From NCBI RefSeq assembly GCF_014656475.1, contig NZ_BNCM01000012.1, forward strand, positions 1 to 64,000: DNA of 64,000 nt, given 5' to 3'. The DNA is from Sinomonas cellulolyticus. Its GTDB lineage: Bacteria > Actinomycetota > Actinomycetes > Actinomycetales > Micrococcaceae. Both the position numbers and the translations under genes were made by a program. A model generated the notes under the pieces. The model did no database searches. It was not told the origin of the DNA and was given only the letters and a program-made list of their open reading frames with translations. Positions 34,556 through 43,949 of the stretch are shown here, in pieces (the stretch's first letter is position 1; each line of letters starts with the position of its first letter).

Positions 34556-35974
34556 ATGCTGCGCCCCGAGGACTTCGACGAACCCCTGTCCCGCGCCGCA
34601 GGACACGCCCGGCGGTGGCTCGCCGGCGTGCCCACACGGCACGTGGCACCCCGCGCGACGGCGGACTCACTCGCCGAGGTGTTCGGCGGCGCCCTCCCGG
34701 CAGAGGGCCTCGACCCGGCCGAGACCATCGACCTCCTCGCCTCTGCTGCCGAGCCGGGCCTGACTGCCATGGGCTCGGGACGGTTCTACGGCTTCGTGAT
34801 CGGCGGGACGCTCCCCGCGGCGATGGCCGCCGACTGGCTCGTCTCCGCGTGGGACCAGAACGCGGGCCTGCGCTTCGCGACGCCCGCCGCTGTGGCAGCG
34901 GAGGAGGCGGCGGGGAGGTGGGTCGTGGACCTCCTCGGCCTGCCGGCTGGCGCCGATGTCGGGTTCACCACGGGTGCAAGCATGGCCAACTTCTCCGGCC
35001 TCGCCGCCGCACGGTGGCGCGTCCTCGAGCGTGCTGGGTGGGACGTCAACGCCCGGGGACTGGCCGGAGCGCCGCGCGTCCGTGTGCTCGTCGGGGCAGA
35101 ACGCCACGACACCGTGGACATGGCCCTGCGCATGCTCGGGCTCGGCGCGCCAGAGGCCGTCGAGGTGGACAGCCAGGGGCGGATCCGGCCGGATGCGCTG
35201 CGCGCGAGGCTTCAGGGCGCCGGTTCAGCGTCCGACGACGCCGGCGTCCCGACGATCGTGTGCCTCCAGGCCGGGAACCTCCACTCCGGTGCCTTCGACC
35301 CGTTCCGTGAGGCAGTCGAGGCGGCCCGCGACCATGGGGCCTGGGTCCACATCGACGGTGCCTTCGGGCTGTGGGCGGCGGCGTCCTCGACCACCCGTCA
35401 CCTCATGGACGGAGCCGAACTCGCGGACTCGTGGGGCACCGACGCCCACAAGAACCTCAACGTCCCGTACGACTGCGGGATCGTGGTGTGCCGTGACATC
35501 CCGGCCCTGCGGACCGCGCTCGGGATGCATGGTGACTACCTCATGCACGACCCGCTCGGCGGACACGGGCCCGGTGACCCTTTCGAGAAGGTGCCGGAGC
35601 TGTCGCGGCGTGCCCGGGGCGTGACGGTGTGGGCGGCGCTGCGCTCGCTTGGCCGGTCCGGCGTCGACGCCCTCGTGGCCGGTCTCGTCGGGAACGCGCG
35701 CGAGCTGGCCCGCCGCATTGCCGCGCTCGACGGCGTCGAGGTGCTCAACGACGTCGTCTTCAGCCAGGTGTGCCTCGCCTTCGGTTCCGATGAGCGCACC
35801 CAGGCTGTGGCCGACTGGCTGGTCGCGGACGGCCGCGTCTGGATGACCGGCTCCCGGTGGCACGGCCGGAGCGTGCTGCGGATCTCGGTGGCGAACTGGT
35901 CGACGGACGCGGCGGACGTCGAGGCAAGCGTCGCCGCCGTCCATGACGCGCTCACCGCGACAGCGGACCTCTGA
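34556..35974 (+). CDS. Pyridoxal-dependent (group II) decarboxylase family protein
   Basis: A 472-residue fold-type I PLP enzyme of the aromatic-L-amino-acid/glutamate decarboxylase family. It has GFTTGASMANFSGLAAAR for phosphate binding, HIDGAFGLWA for the PLP-ring aspartate, and the Schiff-base lysine K299 in DAHKNLNVPYD. The substrate cannot be read off; related Micrococcaceae proteins are simply annotated as PLP-dependent decarboxylase or aminotransferase-like. It appears to be a single-gene unit with its own leaderless promoter. Confidence 0.88.
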   Translation: MLRPEDFDEPLSRAAGHARRWLAGVPTRHVAPRATADSLAEVFGGALPAEGLDPAETIDLLASAAEPGLTAMGSGRFYGFVIGGTLPAAMAADWLVSAWDQNAGLRFATPAAVAAEEAAGRWVVDLLGLPAGADVGFTTGASMANFSGLAAARWRVLERAGWDVNARGLAGAPRVRVLVGAERHDTVDMALRMLGLGAPEAVEVDSQGRIRPDALRARLQGAGSASDDAGVPTIVCLQAGNLHSGAFDPFREAVEAARDHGAWVHIDGAFGLWAAASSTTRHLMDGAELADSWGTDAHKNLNVPYDCGIVVCRDIPALRTALGMHGDYLMHDPLGGHGPGDPFEKVPELSRRARGVTVWAALRSLGRSGVDALVAGLVGNARELARRIAALDGVEVLNDVVFSQVCLAFGSDERTQAVADWLVADGRVWMTGSRWHGRSVLRISVANWSTDAADVEASVAAVHDALTATADL

Positions 35975-36081
35975 GGGCCGCAGGACGGCTCTGGAGGACG
36001 CTCAGTCCCGGACGGGAGGAGCAGTCAAGGCGCACCAAGTCCTGAACCTCCGGCGGTTATGGCAGGAGATGACCGGGCAGC

Positions 36082-36804
36082 TCAGGCGATCCCGGTGGTC
36101 CCCAGGAGCGTGCCGAGGCCGAAGGTCGCCGCGAGTGCGAGCGCACCGCCGACCACCACTCGGGTGGAGGCCTTCACACGCGAGCCGCCGCCGATCCAGG
36201 CACCCACCCATCCGGTGATCGCGAGCGCGATCAGGACGGCCACGAACGTCAGGGGTACACGGACGGAGGCCGGCGCGAGGAGGATGGTGAGCATCGGCAG
36301 GATGGACCCGATGAGGAAGGAGACCGCCGAGGCGAACGCGGCGTGCCACGCGCTGACGATCTCGTCCGGGTTGATCCCCAGCTCGATGTCGAGGTGCGCG
36401 CGCAGCGCATCCTTCTCGGTGAGCTCCTTCGCGACCGTCCGGGCCGTCTCCTCGGACAGGCCCTTGTGGCGGTAGAGGCCCACCAGCTCGTCGAACTCCT
36501 CCGTGGGCTGCTCGCGGAGCTCTCGGGTCTCCTTCGCGATGAGGTCCCTCTGGCTGTCGCTCTGGCTGCTGACCGACACGTACTCGCCGAGGGCCATCGA
36601 GATCGCACCGCCCACGACGGCGGCGAGGCCGGCGGCGAGGATCGGTCCGGTGTCCCCGGTGACGCCGGCGACGCCGACCACAACCGCCGCGACCGAGACG
36701 ATGCCGTCGTTGGCACCGAGGACGCCCGCCCGGAGCCAGTTGAGCTTCGCTGCGATGTCTGTGCCCTGCGGCTCGGGGTGGAGCTGGGTGGCTGATTCGC
36801 TCAT
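36082..36804 (-). CDS. VIT1/CCC1 family iron/manganese transporter
   Basis: A 240-residue transporter with the family opening KLNWLRAGVLGANDGIVSVAAVVVGVAG. A long charged cytoplasmic stretch (about 85-150, rich in E/K) corresponds to the metal-binding domain of VIT1. Three C-terminal helices end the protein. It should move Fe(II) or Mn(II) across the membrane. The start at 36804 (MSESATQLHPEPQG) is chosen over an upstream ATG at 36894, as the family begins close to it. It is on the minus strand, convergent with the PLP gene; 35975-36081 between them holds no clear signal. Confidence 0.9.
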   Translation of the reverse strand: MSESATQLHPEPQGTDIAAKLNWLRAGVLGANDGIVSVAAVVVGVAGVTGDTGPILAAGLAAVVGGAISMALGEYVSVSSQSDSQRDLIAKETRELREQPTEEFDELVGLYRHKGLSEETARTVAKELTEKDALRAHLDIELGINPDEIVSAWHAAFASAVSFLIGSILPMLTILLAPASVRVPLTFVAVLIALAITGWVGAWIGGGSRVKASTRVVVGGALALAATFGLGTLLGTTGIA

Positions 36805-36912
36805 GCCACCACTGTCGCACTCAGGCCCGCTCGCTTCCAGCGAAGCAAGCCTTTCCTTAGCCCCTCCACATTGGGGTGCGGCGGCGCCGATCACGGGCGG
36901 TGCCGGCCGCCA

Positions 36913-38154
36913 TCAGGAGGCGGCAGCCGCGAGGTCGGCGATCTTCCCCGGGTTGCCCGGAAAGGCCCGTGAAGCAGCGGATCCCGGGGCCACGGCCGCG
37001 GCCTGGCGCGCGGCCTTCACGAGGCCCTGTGCGGCCTCCTGGCGCAGGCCCGGGTCGGCGGCGCCCACGAGTCCGCACCACGCCGCGGCGGCCGATTCCT
37101 CGAGCTGCGCCAGCTGGGCTGGAGTGCCGGCATCGGCGGGGAGCGCGTAACCGGGCGCGGGCGTTGGAAGGGGAGCGCCCGCACGGCGGGCCAGTGCGGC
37201 AAGCTCCTCGAGCCGCGTCCGGTGCAGGCTTGCCGCGGCAAGGTCCGCCGAGCGCGCCGCGGAGGAGGCCCGGGCAGCGAGGACCGTGTACGTCCACACG
37301 GCCGCCTGCTCCGCCGACTGGGCGGCTGCGAACGCGGCCGTCTCGGGGGCGCTGGCCGCGCTCGGGACCGGGGTGGTCGGGGAGGCCGACGACGTCGCGG
37401 AGCCGCCGGCGCCGGTCGGCGCACCGGTGCCGGTGGGGCGTGCCGTCGAGGGGTCTGCGGCCGGGGTTCCCGCCGCAGGCGTTCCCGCGCCCCCAGATGC
37501 GCCGGTGCCGGTTGGGGGTCGGCCGGGTGCTAGCTGGTCTGCGGCAAGGACCTGCCCCGCAGCGACGGATGCGAGGAGGGCGGCGGTGGGCCCATCGACC
37601 GCGCCGAGGTCCGCGAGCCGCGCGGAGGCGCTCAGGTCCAGCTGGGAGGCCAGCGCCGGGCCCGAGAGCGTGGGCGGGGGGGACCCGGTGAGCGTGGCGG
37701 ACGCGCTGGATTCTGAGGATTCGGTGGGTCTTGAGGACGCGGAGGGAATGGTGGACCCGCGGGGTGTGGAGGATCCGGTCGACGAGGGGGACCTGGTGGG
37801 TGCGGCAGACCCCGTGGGTGTGGCCCCTGCGGTGGGGACGAGCCGCGGCGGAAGCGAGGCCGCGAGCATCCGTGCCTGGAGGTCCAGGAGGTCGTGGATG
37901 CTCGGCCTGCCATCCAGGCCCGCGTCTCCAGAGGAGGAGGCGGCGGCGAGGCGGGCGGCGTCGTCGTGCGCGCGCAGGAGCGCCGCCTCCGCGGGGGTGG
38001 GCTGCGGCTCAGCCGCGTCGGGCGCGGCCATGACCGACGCGGCCGCCGCGAGCACCGCAGCCACCACGAGCGCGGCCGCCCACAGCCACCAGGGCACCGT
38101 GCCGCCGGACGCCGTGCGGGGCGGGCGGTCGGCGGGGGCGGTGGTGGATCTCAC
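36913..38154 (-). CDS. DUF4439 domain protein with long low-complexity linker
   Basis: A 413-residue protein. There is one membrane helix near the N terminus (about 20-44), an extracytoplasmic region, a Pro/Ser/Thr/Gly-rich stretch (about 105-170) and a second one (about 210-265). The C-terminal ferritin-like DUF4439 domain (about 265-390) starts at ETAAFAAAQSAEQAAVWTYT. DUF4439 genes beside rimP occur in actinobacteria; function is unknown. The GTG start is not well supported by a ribosome binding site. The linker composition suggests a cell-wall-spanning, possibly glycosylated tether. Confidence 0.75.
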   Translation of the reverse strand: MRSTTAPADRPPRTASGGTVPWWLWAAALVVAAVLAAAASVMAAPDAAEPQPTPAEAALLRAHDDAARLAAASSSGDAGLDGRPSIHDLLDLQARMLAASLPPRLVPTAGATPTGSAAPTRSPSSTGSSTPRGSTIPSASSRPTESSESSASATLTGSPPPTLSGPALASQLDLSASARLADLGAVDGPTAALLASVAAGQVLAADQLAPGRPPTGTGASGGAGTPAAGTPAADPSTARPTGTGAPTGAGGSATSSASPTTPVPSAASAPETAAFAAAQSAEQAAVWTYTVLAARASSAARSADLAAASLHRTRLEELAALARRAGAPLPTPAPGYALPADAGTPAQLAQLEESAAAAWCGLVGAADPGLRQEAAQGLVKAARQAAAVAPGSAASRAFPGNPGKIADLAAAAS

Positions 38155-38209
38155 GGAGTCGATGATCCCATGGGCCGCCTCCCCACCCTCGCCGGGTCCG
38201 GCGAGCGGA

Positions 38210-38215
38210 TAGTCT
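38210..38215 (+). promoter_or_regulatory. Candidate -10 box for the rimP-nusA operon
   Basis: TAGTCT with the rimP ATG at 38251 gives a leader of about 30 nt that includes AGAAGGAGG (38233-38241). No clear -35 is visible. Confidence 0.45.
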
Positions 38216-38250
38216 TGGAGGACAACTCAAGCAGAAGGAGGCGGACCCCC

Positions 38251-38871
38251 ATGTCCGAGCCCGACCTGCCCTCGCGGGGCACCCCGACGCAGGCAGCACA
38301 GGATTCGCATGCGGAGGGGGAGGAAGCGCGCCTCCACTCGCTCCTCGAACCGACTGTCGAGGCCCGCGGCCTCGCGCTCGAAGGCGTCACGGTCAAGCCC
38401 GCCGGCCGGTACCGCACGGTCCACGTGGTCGTGGACCTCACCGACGACCAGACCGGCGGCGTCGGCCTGGACCTCATCGCCGAGCTTTCCCGCGAGCTCT
38501 CCGACGTCATGGACGCGGATCCTGAGGGTGACAGCAGGCCCTACGACCTGGAAGTGTCGTCCCCCGGGGTGGCCCGTCCCCTGACCCAGCTCCGCCACTG
38601 GCGGCGCGCACGGGGCCGGCTCGTCAAGGTCAACGTGATCGGCGGGGAGAACGTCACCGGGCGGCTCCGGGAGGTCAGCGATTCGGGCATCGTCGTGGTG
38701 CCGGATCTCCCCGCGAAGAAGGGCATGAAGCCCAAGCCCGGAGAACCGCTCGAGCTTCCCTTCGAGAAGGTCCGCTCGGGCCGGGTCGAGATTGAATTCA
38801 CCCATCTCGAGGACATCCCGGCTCCCCCCGCGGGAGACGGCCACGACACCGACAACGCCGAGGAGGCCTAG
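38251..38871 (+). CDS. rimP: Ribosome maturation factor RimP
   Basis: A 206-residue 30S assembly factor. The N-terminal domain (about 25-105) has [18 protein letters not shown] and the [16 protein letters not shown] signature; the C-terminal SH3-like domain (about 110-190) follows. It has a longer, acidic C-terminal tail than E. coli RimP (~150 residues). The start at ATG 38251 has a strong ribosome binding site. Its stop overlaps the nusA GTG by 1 bp, the standard rimP-nusA-ylxR-infB arrangement. Confidence 0.95.
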   Translation: MSEPDLPSRGTPTQAAQDSHAEGEEARLHSLLEPTVEARGLALEGVTVKPAGRYRTVHVVVDLTDDQTGGVGLDLIAELSRELSDVMDADPEGDSRPYDLEVSSPGVARPLTQLRHWRRARGRLVKVNVIGGENVTGRLREVSDSGIVVVPDLPAKKGMKPKPGEPLELPFEKVRSGRVEIEFTHLEDIPAPPAGDGHDTDNAEEA

Positions 38872-39851
38872 TGGACATCGACATGAGCGCGCTGCGCCTG
38901 CTGGAGCGTGAACGGGACATCCCCGTCGAGAAGCTCATCCCGACCATCGAGCAGGCCCTCCTGCTCGCCTACCACAAGTCTCCCGGCGCGATCGAGCGCG
39001 CCCGCGCAGAGGTGGACCGCAAGAGCGGCCACGTCACCATCTGGGCCGTCGAGGAGGACGACGAGGGCAATCCCGTCGGCGAGTTCGACGACACGCCCCA
39101 GGGATTCGGGCGCATCGCCGCCACCACGGCGCGCCAGGTCATCCTGCAGCGGCTGCGGGACGTGGAGGACGACAACGTCCTGGGCGAGTTCAAGGGCCGT
39201 GAGGGGGAGCTCGTTGCCGGACTCATCCAGCAGGGCCACAACCCGAACATGGTGCAGGTGAACCTCGGCACCGTCGAGGCCGTCCTCCCGCCGCCCGAGC
39301 AGGTCCCGGGCGAGAAGTACCTGCACGGCTCCCGCATCCGCGCCTACGTCGTGGACGTGCACCGGGGGATGAAAGGTCCGTCCATCACGCTCTCCCGCTC
39401 GCACCCCGGCCTGGTGAAGAAGCTGTTCGAGCTCGAGGTGCCGGAGATCGCCGACCGGAGCGTGGAGATCGTGGCAATCGCACGCGAGGCCGGCCACCGC
39501 ACCAAGATCGCCGTGCGAGCCCTCGTACCCGGCGTCAACGCGAAGGGCGCCTGCATCGGCGAGATGGGATCGCGCGTCCGCGCTGTCATGACGGAGCTGA
39601 ACGACGAGAAGATCGACATCGTGGACTACAGCGACGTCCCGACGGCCTTCATCGCGAACGCCCTCTCGCCGTCGAAGGTCACCAGCGTGACTATCGTCGA
39701 CGAGGCGACCCGCTCGGCGCGTGTGATCGTGCCCGACTACCAGCTCTCGCTCGCCATCGGCAAGGAGGGCCAGAATGCCCGGCTCGCCGCGAAGCTGACC
39801 GGGTGGCGCATCGACATCGGATCCGACGCACAGTCCGCCGAAAGGGTCTAG
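38871..39851 (+). CDS. nusA: Transcription termination/antitermination factor NusA
   Basis: A 326-residue NusA with N-terminal RNA-polymerase-binding domain (about 1-110), S1 domain (about 115-190, [20 protein letters not shown]), and two KH domains (about 195-325). It ends soon after [19 protein letters not shown]. The C-terminal acidic repeats of E. coli NusA are absent, as usual in actinobacteria. AGGAGG at 38861-38866 precedes the GTG start, which overlaps the rimP stop. Confidence 0.96.
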   Translation: MDIDMSALRLLERERDIPVEKLIPTIEQALLLAYHKSPGAIERARAEVDRKSGHVTIWAVEEDDEGNPVGEFDDTPQGFGRIAATTARQVILQRLRDVEDDNVLGEFKGREGELVAGLIQQGHNPNMVQVNLGTVEAVLPPPEQVPGEKYLHGSRIRAYVVDVHRGMKGPSITLSRSHPGLVKKLFELEVPEIADRSVEIVAIAREAGHRTKIAVRALVPGVNAKGACIGEMGSRVRAVMTELNDEKIDIVDYSDVPTAFIANALSPSKVTSVTIVDEATRSARVIVPDYQLSLAIGKEGQNARLAAKLTGWRIDIGSDAQSAERV

Positions 39852-39926
39852 ACTAGATAGGTCCGGGCTGTGCCCGGCGGCAGGGCTGGCCACCGCGCCG
39901 GCCCAAAGTGATGTGAGAGAGCAGGG

Positions 39927-40247
39927 ATGGCGCAGATTTCCGGTCAGCCTCTGCGAACATGCATCGGATGCCGCCGCGTCGCGGCCCGGTCGGAACTGCT
40001 CCGGCTGGTGGTAGATCCCGAGGACGCGCGCCGCGTCGTCGTGGACCCCCGCCGCCGGCTGCCCGGTCGCGGCGCATGGCTGCATCCCGACCGGGCATGC
40101 CTGAAGCAAGCCGTCAAGCGGCGAGCCTTCCATCGCGCCTTCCGGGCGCCGGTGGATGCGACCGCCGTCGACGACTACTTCGGCACCTCCCTCCCGGCCA
40201 CCGCCGGGGTGGGAACCGTCCAAGCTGAAAGCGGGTCAGAAATCTGA
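39927..40247 (+). CDS. ylxR: YlxR family RNA-binding protein
   Basis: A 106-residue DUF448/YlxR protein with RTCIGCRRVAARSELLRLV near the N terminus and PGRGAWLHPDRACLKQAVKRRAF in the middle, the two conserved parts of the family. It is always found between nusA and infB and binds RNA or RNase P in characterised cases. It follows nusA by 75 bp, which contain a small CCGGGC-type hairpin near 39863. Confidence 0.93.
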   Translation: MAQISGQPLRTCIGCRRVAARSELLRLVVDPEDARRVVVDPRRRLPGRGAWLHPDRACLKQAVKRRAFHRAFRAPVDATAVDDYFGTSLPATAGVGTVQAESGSEI

Positions 40248-40403
40248 TGGACACCCGATGAGTCCCCGACCGATGAGTGCGTAGCAATGACCTTCTCGTT
40301 GCGCACCGCCGAGGGCTCCGTGACGCGCACCCGCGCTGAGGGAGCCTGCAGCAAGCAGTAGACGGTCCGTGCCTGGCTCGGCGCGGACCGAGACAGGAGA
40401 AAT
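40248..40403 (+). promoter_or_regulatory. infB leader
   Basis: A 156-bp gap precedes infB. It has a direct repeat CCGATGAGT (40255-40263 and 40270-40278) and a hairpin CGGTCCG/CGGACCG (40373-40379 with 40384-40390). The hairpin's second arm ends just before the ribosome binding site AGGAG (about 40395-40399). It could modulate infB translation; no known riboswitch class was recognised. Confidence 0.35.
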
Positions 40404-43298
40404 GTGGCCAAGGTCCGCGTACACGAGCTCGCCAAGGAGCTCGGTATCACCTCCAAGGACGCTGTCGCCAAGCTCGCAGAGCTCGGCGAATTCGTGCGTT
40501 CTGCGTCCTCGACCATCGAGGCGCCCGTCGTGAAGAAGCTTCGCGACGCCTACCCCGGCGAGGCCGGGAAGAACACCGGCAGGAACGGCGCGGGGGCGAA
40601 GGCCTCCGCCGGGACTGCGGAGAAGCCCTCCCGCCCGGCGCCCAAGCCGTCCGGTGCCCCCAGCCCCGGTCCGGCGCGTCCTGCGCCCGCACCCCAGGCA
40701 GCCGCCCCTGCGGCGACCCCGGGACCGGCACGCCCCGCCGCCCCCCAGCAGCCGGCAGCCGAGTCCACCCCGCGGCCGGCAGCACAGCCCGCGCGCACCG
40801 GCGGTTCCGACGCCCCGCGTCCGGCAGCGCGACCCGCTGCCGGATCCTCGGCTCCGCGCCCGGGCACCCGCTCGGCCGCCACTCCCGGTCCGCGGCCGAG
40901 CGGCCCGCGTCCCGGCAACAACCCGTTCTCGTCGTCCCAGGGCATGCAGCGGCCTGCACGCGACGGCGACCGGGCGCCCCGCCCGGGCAACAACCCGTTT
41001 GCGTCCTCCCAGGGGATGCCGCGCCCGGGCGGCCGTGACGGCGACCGTCCCGGCGGCCCGCGTCCCGCAGGACCCCGTCCCGGCGGTACGGCAGGGATCC
41101 CGCGTCCCGGTGCCCCGCGTCCGGGAGCTCCCCGGCCGGGCGCCCCCCGGCCCGGCGGCGCGCCGCGCCCCGGGGCTCCGCGCCCCGGCGGCTCGGGCGG
41201 CGCTCGCCCCAACCCCGGCATGATGCCGCCGCGCACTGACCGCCCGCAGCCGGGCGCCCGCCCGGCGGGCACCGGCGGACGCGGCCCGGGTCGGCCCGGT
41301 GGCGGACCCGGCAGCGGTCCCGCCGGCGGCGGCTTCGGCAAGGGCGGACGCGGACGCGGCGGCACGCAGGGCGCCTTCGGCAAGGGAGGCGCCGGCCGCG
41401 GCAAGCAGCGCAAGTCGAAGCGCGCCAAGCGCCAGGAACTGGAGCAGATGAGCGCACCGTCGCTCGGCGGCGTCTCGGTGCCCCGCGGTGACGGCTCGAC
41501 GATCGTCCGGCTCCGCCGCGGCGCGTCCATCACGGACTTCGCAGAGAAGATCAACGCGAATCCGGCCTCGCTCGTGACCGTGCTGTTCCACCTCGGTGAG
41601 ATGGCCACGGCCACGCAGTCGCTCGACGAGGAGACCTTCGCGGTGCTCGGCGAAGAGCTCGGCTACAAGATCCAGGTCGTCTCGCCGGAGGATGAGGAGC
41701 GCGAGCTCCTCGAGTCCTTCGACATCGACCTCGACGCTGAGCTCGAGGCCGAGACGGACGAGGACCTCGAGAAGCGCCCCGCCGTCGTGACCGTCATGGG
41801 CCACGTCGACCACGGCAAGACCCGCCTGCTCGACGCCATCCGCAACACCAACGTGGTGGAGGGCGAGCACGGCGGCATCACGCAGCACATCGGTGCCTAC
41901 CAGATCGCGTTCGAGCACGACGACCGCGAGCGCAAGCTCACCTTCATCGACACCCCGGGCCACGAGGCGTTCACCGCCATGCGTGCCCGCGGCGCCCAGG
42001 TGACGGACATCGCTGTGCTTGTCGTGGCCGCGGATGACGGCGTCATGCCGCAGACGGTCGAGGCGCTCAACCACGCCCAGGCGGCCGGGGTCCCGATCGT
42101 GGTCGCGGTGAACAAGATCGACAAGGAGGGCGCCAACCCGGAGAAGATCCGCGGCCAGCTCACCGAGTACGGCCTCGTTCCCGAGGAGTACGGCGGCGAC
42201 ACGATGTTCGTCGACGTCTCGGCCCGGCAGAACCTGCACATCGACGACCTGCTCTCCGCGATCCTGCTCACGGCCGACGCCGCGCTGGACCTGCGCGCGA
42301 ACCCGAATAAGGACGCGCGCGGCGTGGCCATCGAGGCAAACCTCGACAAGGGCCGCGGCGCCGTCGCAACGGTGCTCGTGCAGTCCGGCACGCTCCACGT
42401 CGGGGACAACATGGTGGCGGGCACGGCCCACGGCCGCGTCCGTGCCATGTTCGACGAGGACGGCGAGGCCGTGGAGGCCGCGACCCCGTCGCGTCCGGTC
42501 CAGGTCCTGGGCCTGTCCTCGGTGCCGCGTGCAGGCGACACGTTCCTCGTGACCGAGGACGAGCGCACTGCCCGGCAGATCGCGGAGAAGCGCGAGGCCG
42601 CCGAGCGCAACGCACAGCTGGCCAAGCGCCGCAAGCGCATCAGCCTCGAGGACTTCGACCAGGCTGTGGCCGAGGGCAAGATCGACACCCTCAACCTCAT
42701 CCTCAAGGGTGACGTGTCCGGTGCCGTCGAGGCGCTCGAGGACTCGCTGCTCAAGATCGATGTGGGCGAGGAAGTCCAGCTCCGGGTCATCCACCGCGGC
42801 GTCGGTGCCATCACGCAGAACGACGTCAACCTCGCCACGGTCGACAACGCGATCATCATCGGCTTCAACGTCAAGCCGGCCGAACGCGTTGCCGAGCTCG
42901 CCGACCGCGAGGGCGTGGACATGCGCTTCTACTCGGTCATCTACGCGGCGATCGAGGACATCGAGCTCGCGCTCAAGGGCATGCTCAAGCCGGAGTACGA
43001 GGAGGTCCAGCTCGGCACCGCCGAGGTCCGGGAGATCTTCAAGTCCTCCAAGTTCGGCAACATCGCCGGCTCGATCGTCCGCAGCGGCCTCATCCGCCGC
43101 AACGCCAAGGCCCGCGTGCTGCGCAACGGGGTCGTGGTGGGCGACAGGCTCACGATCGAGTCGCTCAAGCGGTTCAAGGACGATGCCACCGAGGTCCGAG
43201 AGGGCTTCGAGTGCGGCATCGGGCTCGGGTCGTTCAACGACATCCAGCTCGAGGACATCATCGAGACGTTCGAGATGCGCGAGAAGCCGCGCGCCTAG
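40404..43298 (+). CDS. infB: Translation initiation factor IF-2
   Basis: A 964-residue IF-2. The N-terminal IF2N domain ([21 protein letters not shown], 3-50) is followed by a very long Pro/Gly/Arg/Ala-rich segment (about 60-340). That segment has an internal duplication around [13 protein letters not shown] and [14 protein letters not shown] second IF2N-like domain (about 365-415) precedes the G domain with G1 GHVDHGKT (466-473), DTPGHEAF and NKID. Domains II-IV complete the protein. It brings fMet-tRNA to the 30S subunit. The proline/glycine-rich insertion is typical of actinobacteria. The start is GTG with AGGAG upstream. Confidence 0.97.
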   Translation: MAKVRVHELAKELGITSKDAVAKLAELGEFVRSASSTIEAPVVKKLRDAYPGEAGKNTGRNGAGAKASAGTAEKPSRPAPKPSGAPSPGPARPAPAPQAAAPAATPGPARPAAPQQPAAESTPRPAAQPARTGGSDAPRPAARPAAGSSAPRPGTRSAATPGPRPSGPRPGNNPFSSSQGMQRPARDGDRAPRPGNNPFASSQGMPRPGGRDGDRPGGPRPAGPRPGGTAGIPRPGAPRPGAPRPGAPRPGGAPRPGAPRPGGSGGARPNPGMMPPRTDRPQPGARPAGTGGRGPGRPGGGPGSGPAGGGFGKGGRGRGGTQGAFGKGGAGRGKQRKSKRAKRQELEQMSAPSLGGVSVPRGDGSTIVRLRRGASITDFAEKINANPASLVTVLFHLGEMATATQSLDEETFAVLGEELGYKIQVVSPEDEERELLESFDIDLDAELEAETDEDLEKRPAVVTVMGHVDHGKTRLLDAIRNTNVVEGEHGGITQHIGAYQIAFEHDDRERKLTFIDTPGHEAFTAMRARGAQVTDIAVLVVAADDGVMPQTVEALNHAQAAGVPIVVAVNKIDKEGANPEKIRGQLTEYGLVPEEYGGDTMFVDVSARQNLHIDDLLSAILLTADAALDLRANPNKDARGVAIEANLDKGRGAVATVLVQSGTLHVGDNMVAGTAHGRVRAMFDEDGEAVEAATPSRPVQVLGLSSVPRAGDTFLVTEDERTARQIAEKREAAERNAQLAKRRKRISLEDFDQAVAEGKIDTLNLILKGDVSGAVEALEDSLLKIDVGEEVQLRVIHRGVGAITQNDVNLATVDNAIIIGFNVKPAERVAELADREGVDMRFYSVIYAAIEDIELALKGMLKPEYEEVQLGTAEVREIFKSSKFGNIAGSIVRSGLIRRNAKARVLRNGVVVGDRLTIESLKRFKDDATEVREGFECGIGLGSFNDIQLEDIIETFEMREKPRA

Positions 43299-43309
43299 CC
43301 GCCTCCAGA

Positions 43310-43339
43310 GGAAGGGGTCCCGCCCGTGGGGCCCCTTCC
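43310..43339 (+). terminator. Hairpin between infB and rbfA
   Basis: A 12-base stem (43310-43321 with 43328-43339, one G-T pair) around GCCCGT is followed by TCCTGTCCC. It may terminate or attenuate infB transcripts before rbfA. Confidence 0.65.
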
Positions 43340-43380
43340 TCCTGTCCCGTCCACGCAACCTTCCGACGAAGGAGAACACC

Positions 43381-43857
43381 ATGGCCGATCCGGCCCGTGC
43401 CGCGCGCCTCGCGCAGCGCATCAAGGTGGTCGTCGCCGAGGCCCTGCGCAGGTCCGTGAAGGACGAGCGCGCAGAGGCGATCACGATCACCGACGCCCGC
43501 GTCACCAATGACCTCCAGCACGCCACGGTCTACTACACCGTGCTGGGCGACAGGACCGCTGCCGAAGGCGCCCGTGAGGTGCTCGAGACGAAGAAGGGGG
43601 TGCTCCGCCGCGAGGTGGGGCGCAACCTGACGATCCGGCTCACGCCGACCCTCGAGTTCGTTGCCGACGAGATCCCGGTCAATGCCTCGCACCTCGAGGA
43701 CCTCCTCCGCGAGGCCAGGGCCCGCGACGCCGAGGTGGCCCAGCTCGCCCAGGGCGCGACGCCCGCCGGCGACCCCGATCCGTACCGCAAGGACGACGAG
43801 GGGGACGCCTACGACGGCGAGGAAGAGTCCGACGGCGTCGAGCCGCGCGACGACTGA
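43381..43857 (+). CDS. rbfA: Ribosome-binding factor A
   Basis: A 158-residue RbfA with a KH-like domain (about 1-115): ARAARLAQRIKVVVAEALRRSVKDER, ITDARVTNDLQHATVYYTVLGD and RLTPTLEFVADEIPVNASHLEDLL. An acidic C-terminal tail extends beyond the family core. It acts in late 16S rRNA processing of the 30S subunit. AAGGAG (about 43368-43373) precedes the ATG. It sits 82 bp after infB, past a hairpin. Confidence 0.95.
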   Translation: MADPARAARLAQRIKVVVAEALRRSVKDERAEAITITDARVTNDLQHATVYYTVLGDRTAAEGAREVLETKKGVLRREVGRNLTIRLTPTLEFVADEIPVNASHLEDLLREARARDAEVAQLAQGATPAGDPDPYRKDDEGDAYDGEEESDGVEPRDD

Positions 43858-43874
43858 CCTGCGCGTCCCAGGAC

Positions 43875-43920
43875 GAAAGGGGCGGTGCGGCATCCCCTCG
43901 GGTGCCGCACCGCCCCTTTC
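43875..43920. terminator. Strong bidirectional terminator after rbfA
   Basis: Perfect 18-base arms (43875-43892 and 43903-43920) pair around a 10-base loop, with A-rich and T-rich ends (GAAA/TTTC) that suit termination in both directions. It separates rbfA from the convergent ScyD-like gene. Confidence 0.92.
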
Positions 43921-43949
43921 TCGTCCGCGCTGGTTTCCCGTGTACTGGC

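Noticed and set aside
36002..36820. Alternative 272-codon minus-strand frame overlapping the VIT1 gene
   Set aside because: It is Arg/His/Gly-rich with no motif, while the other frame encodes a clear VIT1/CCC1 transporter.
40255..40278. CCGATGAGT repeats resembling a hammerhead ribozyme core (CTGATGA)
   Set aside because: The consensus GAAA box and flanking helices are absent.
40236..43526. A 1096-codon minus-strand frame opposite infB, and similar long frames opposite pnp (49005-51881) and nirK (29297-31933)
   Set aside because: Same composition effect; no domain motif, no ribosome binding site, and the plus-strand genes are certain.
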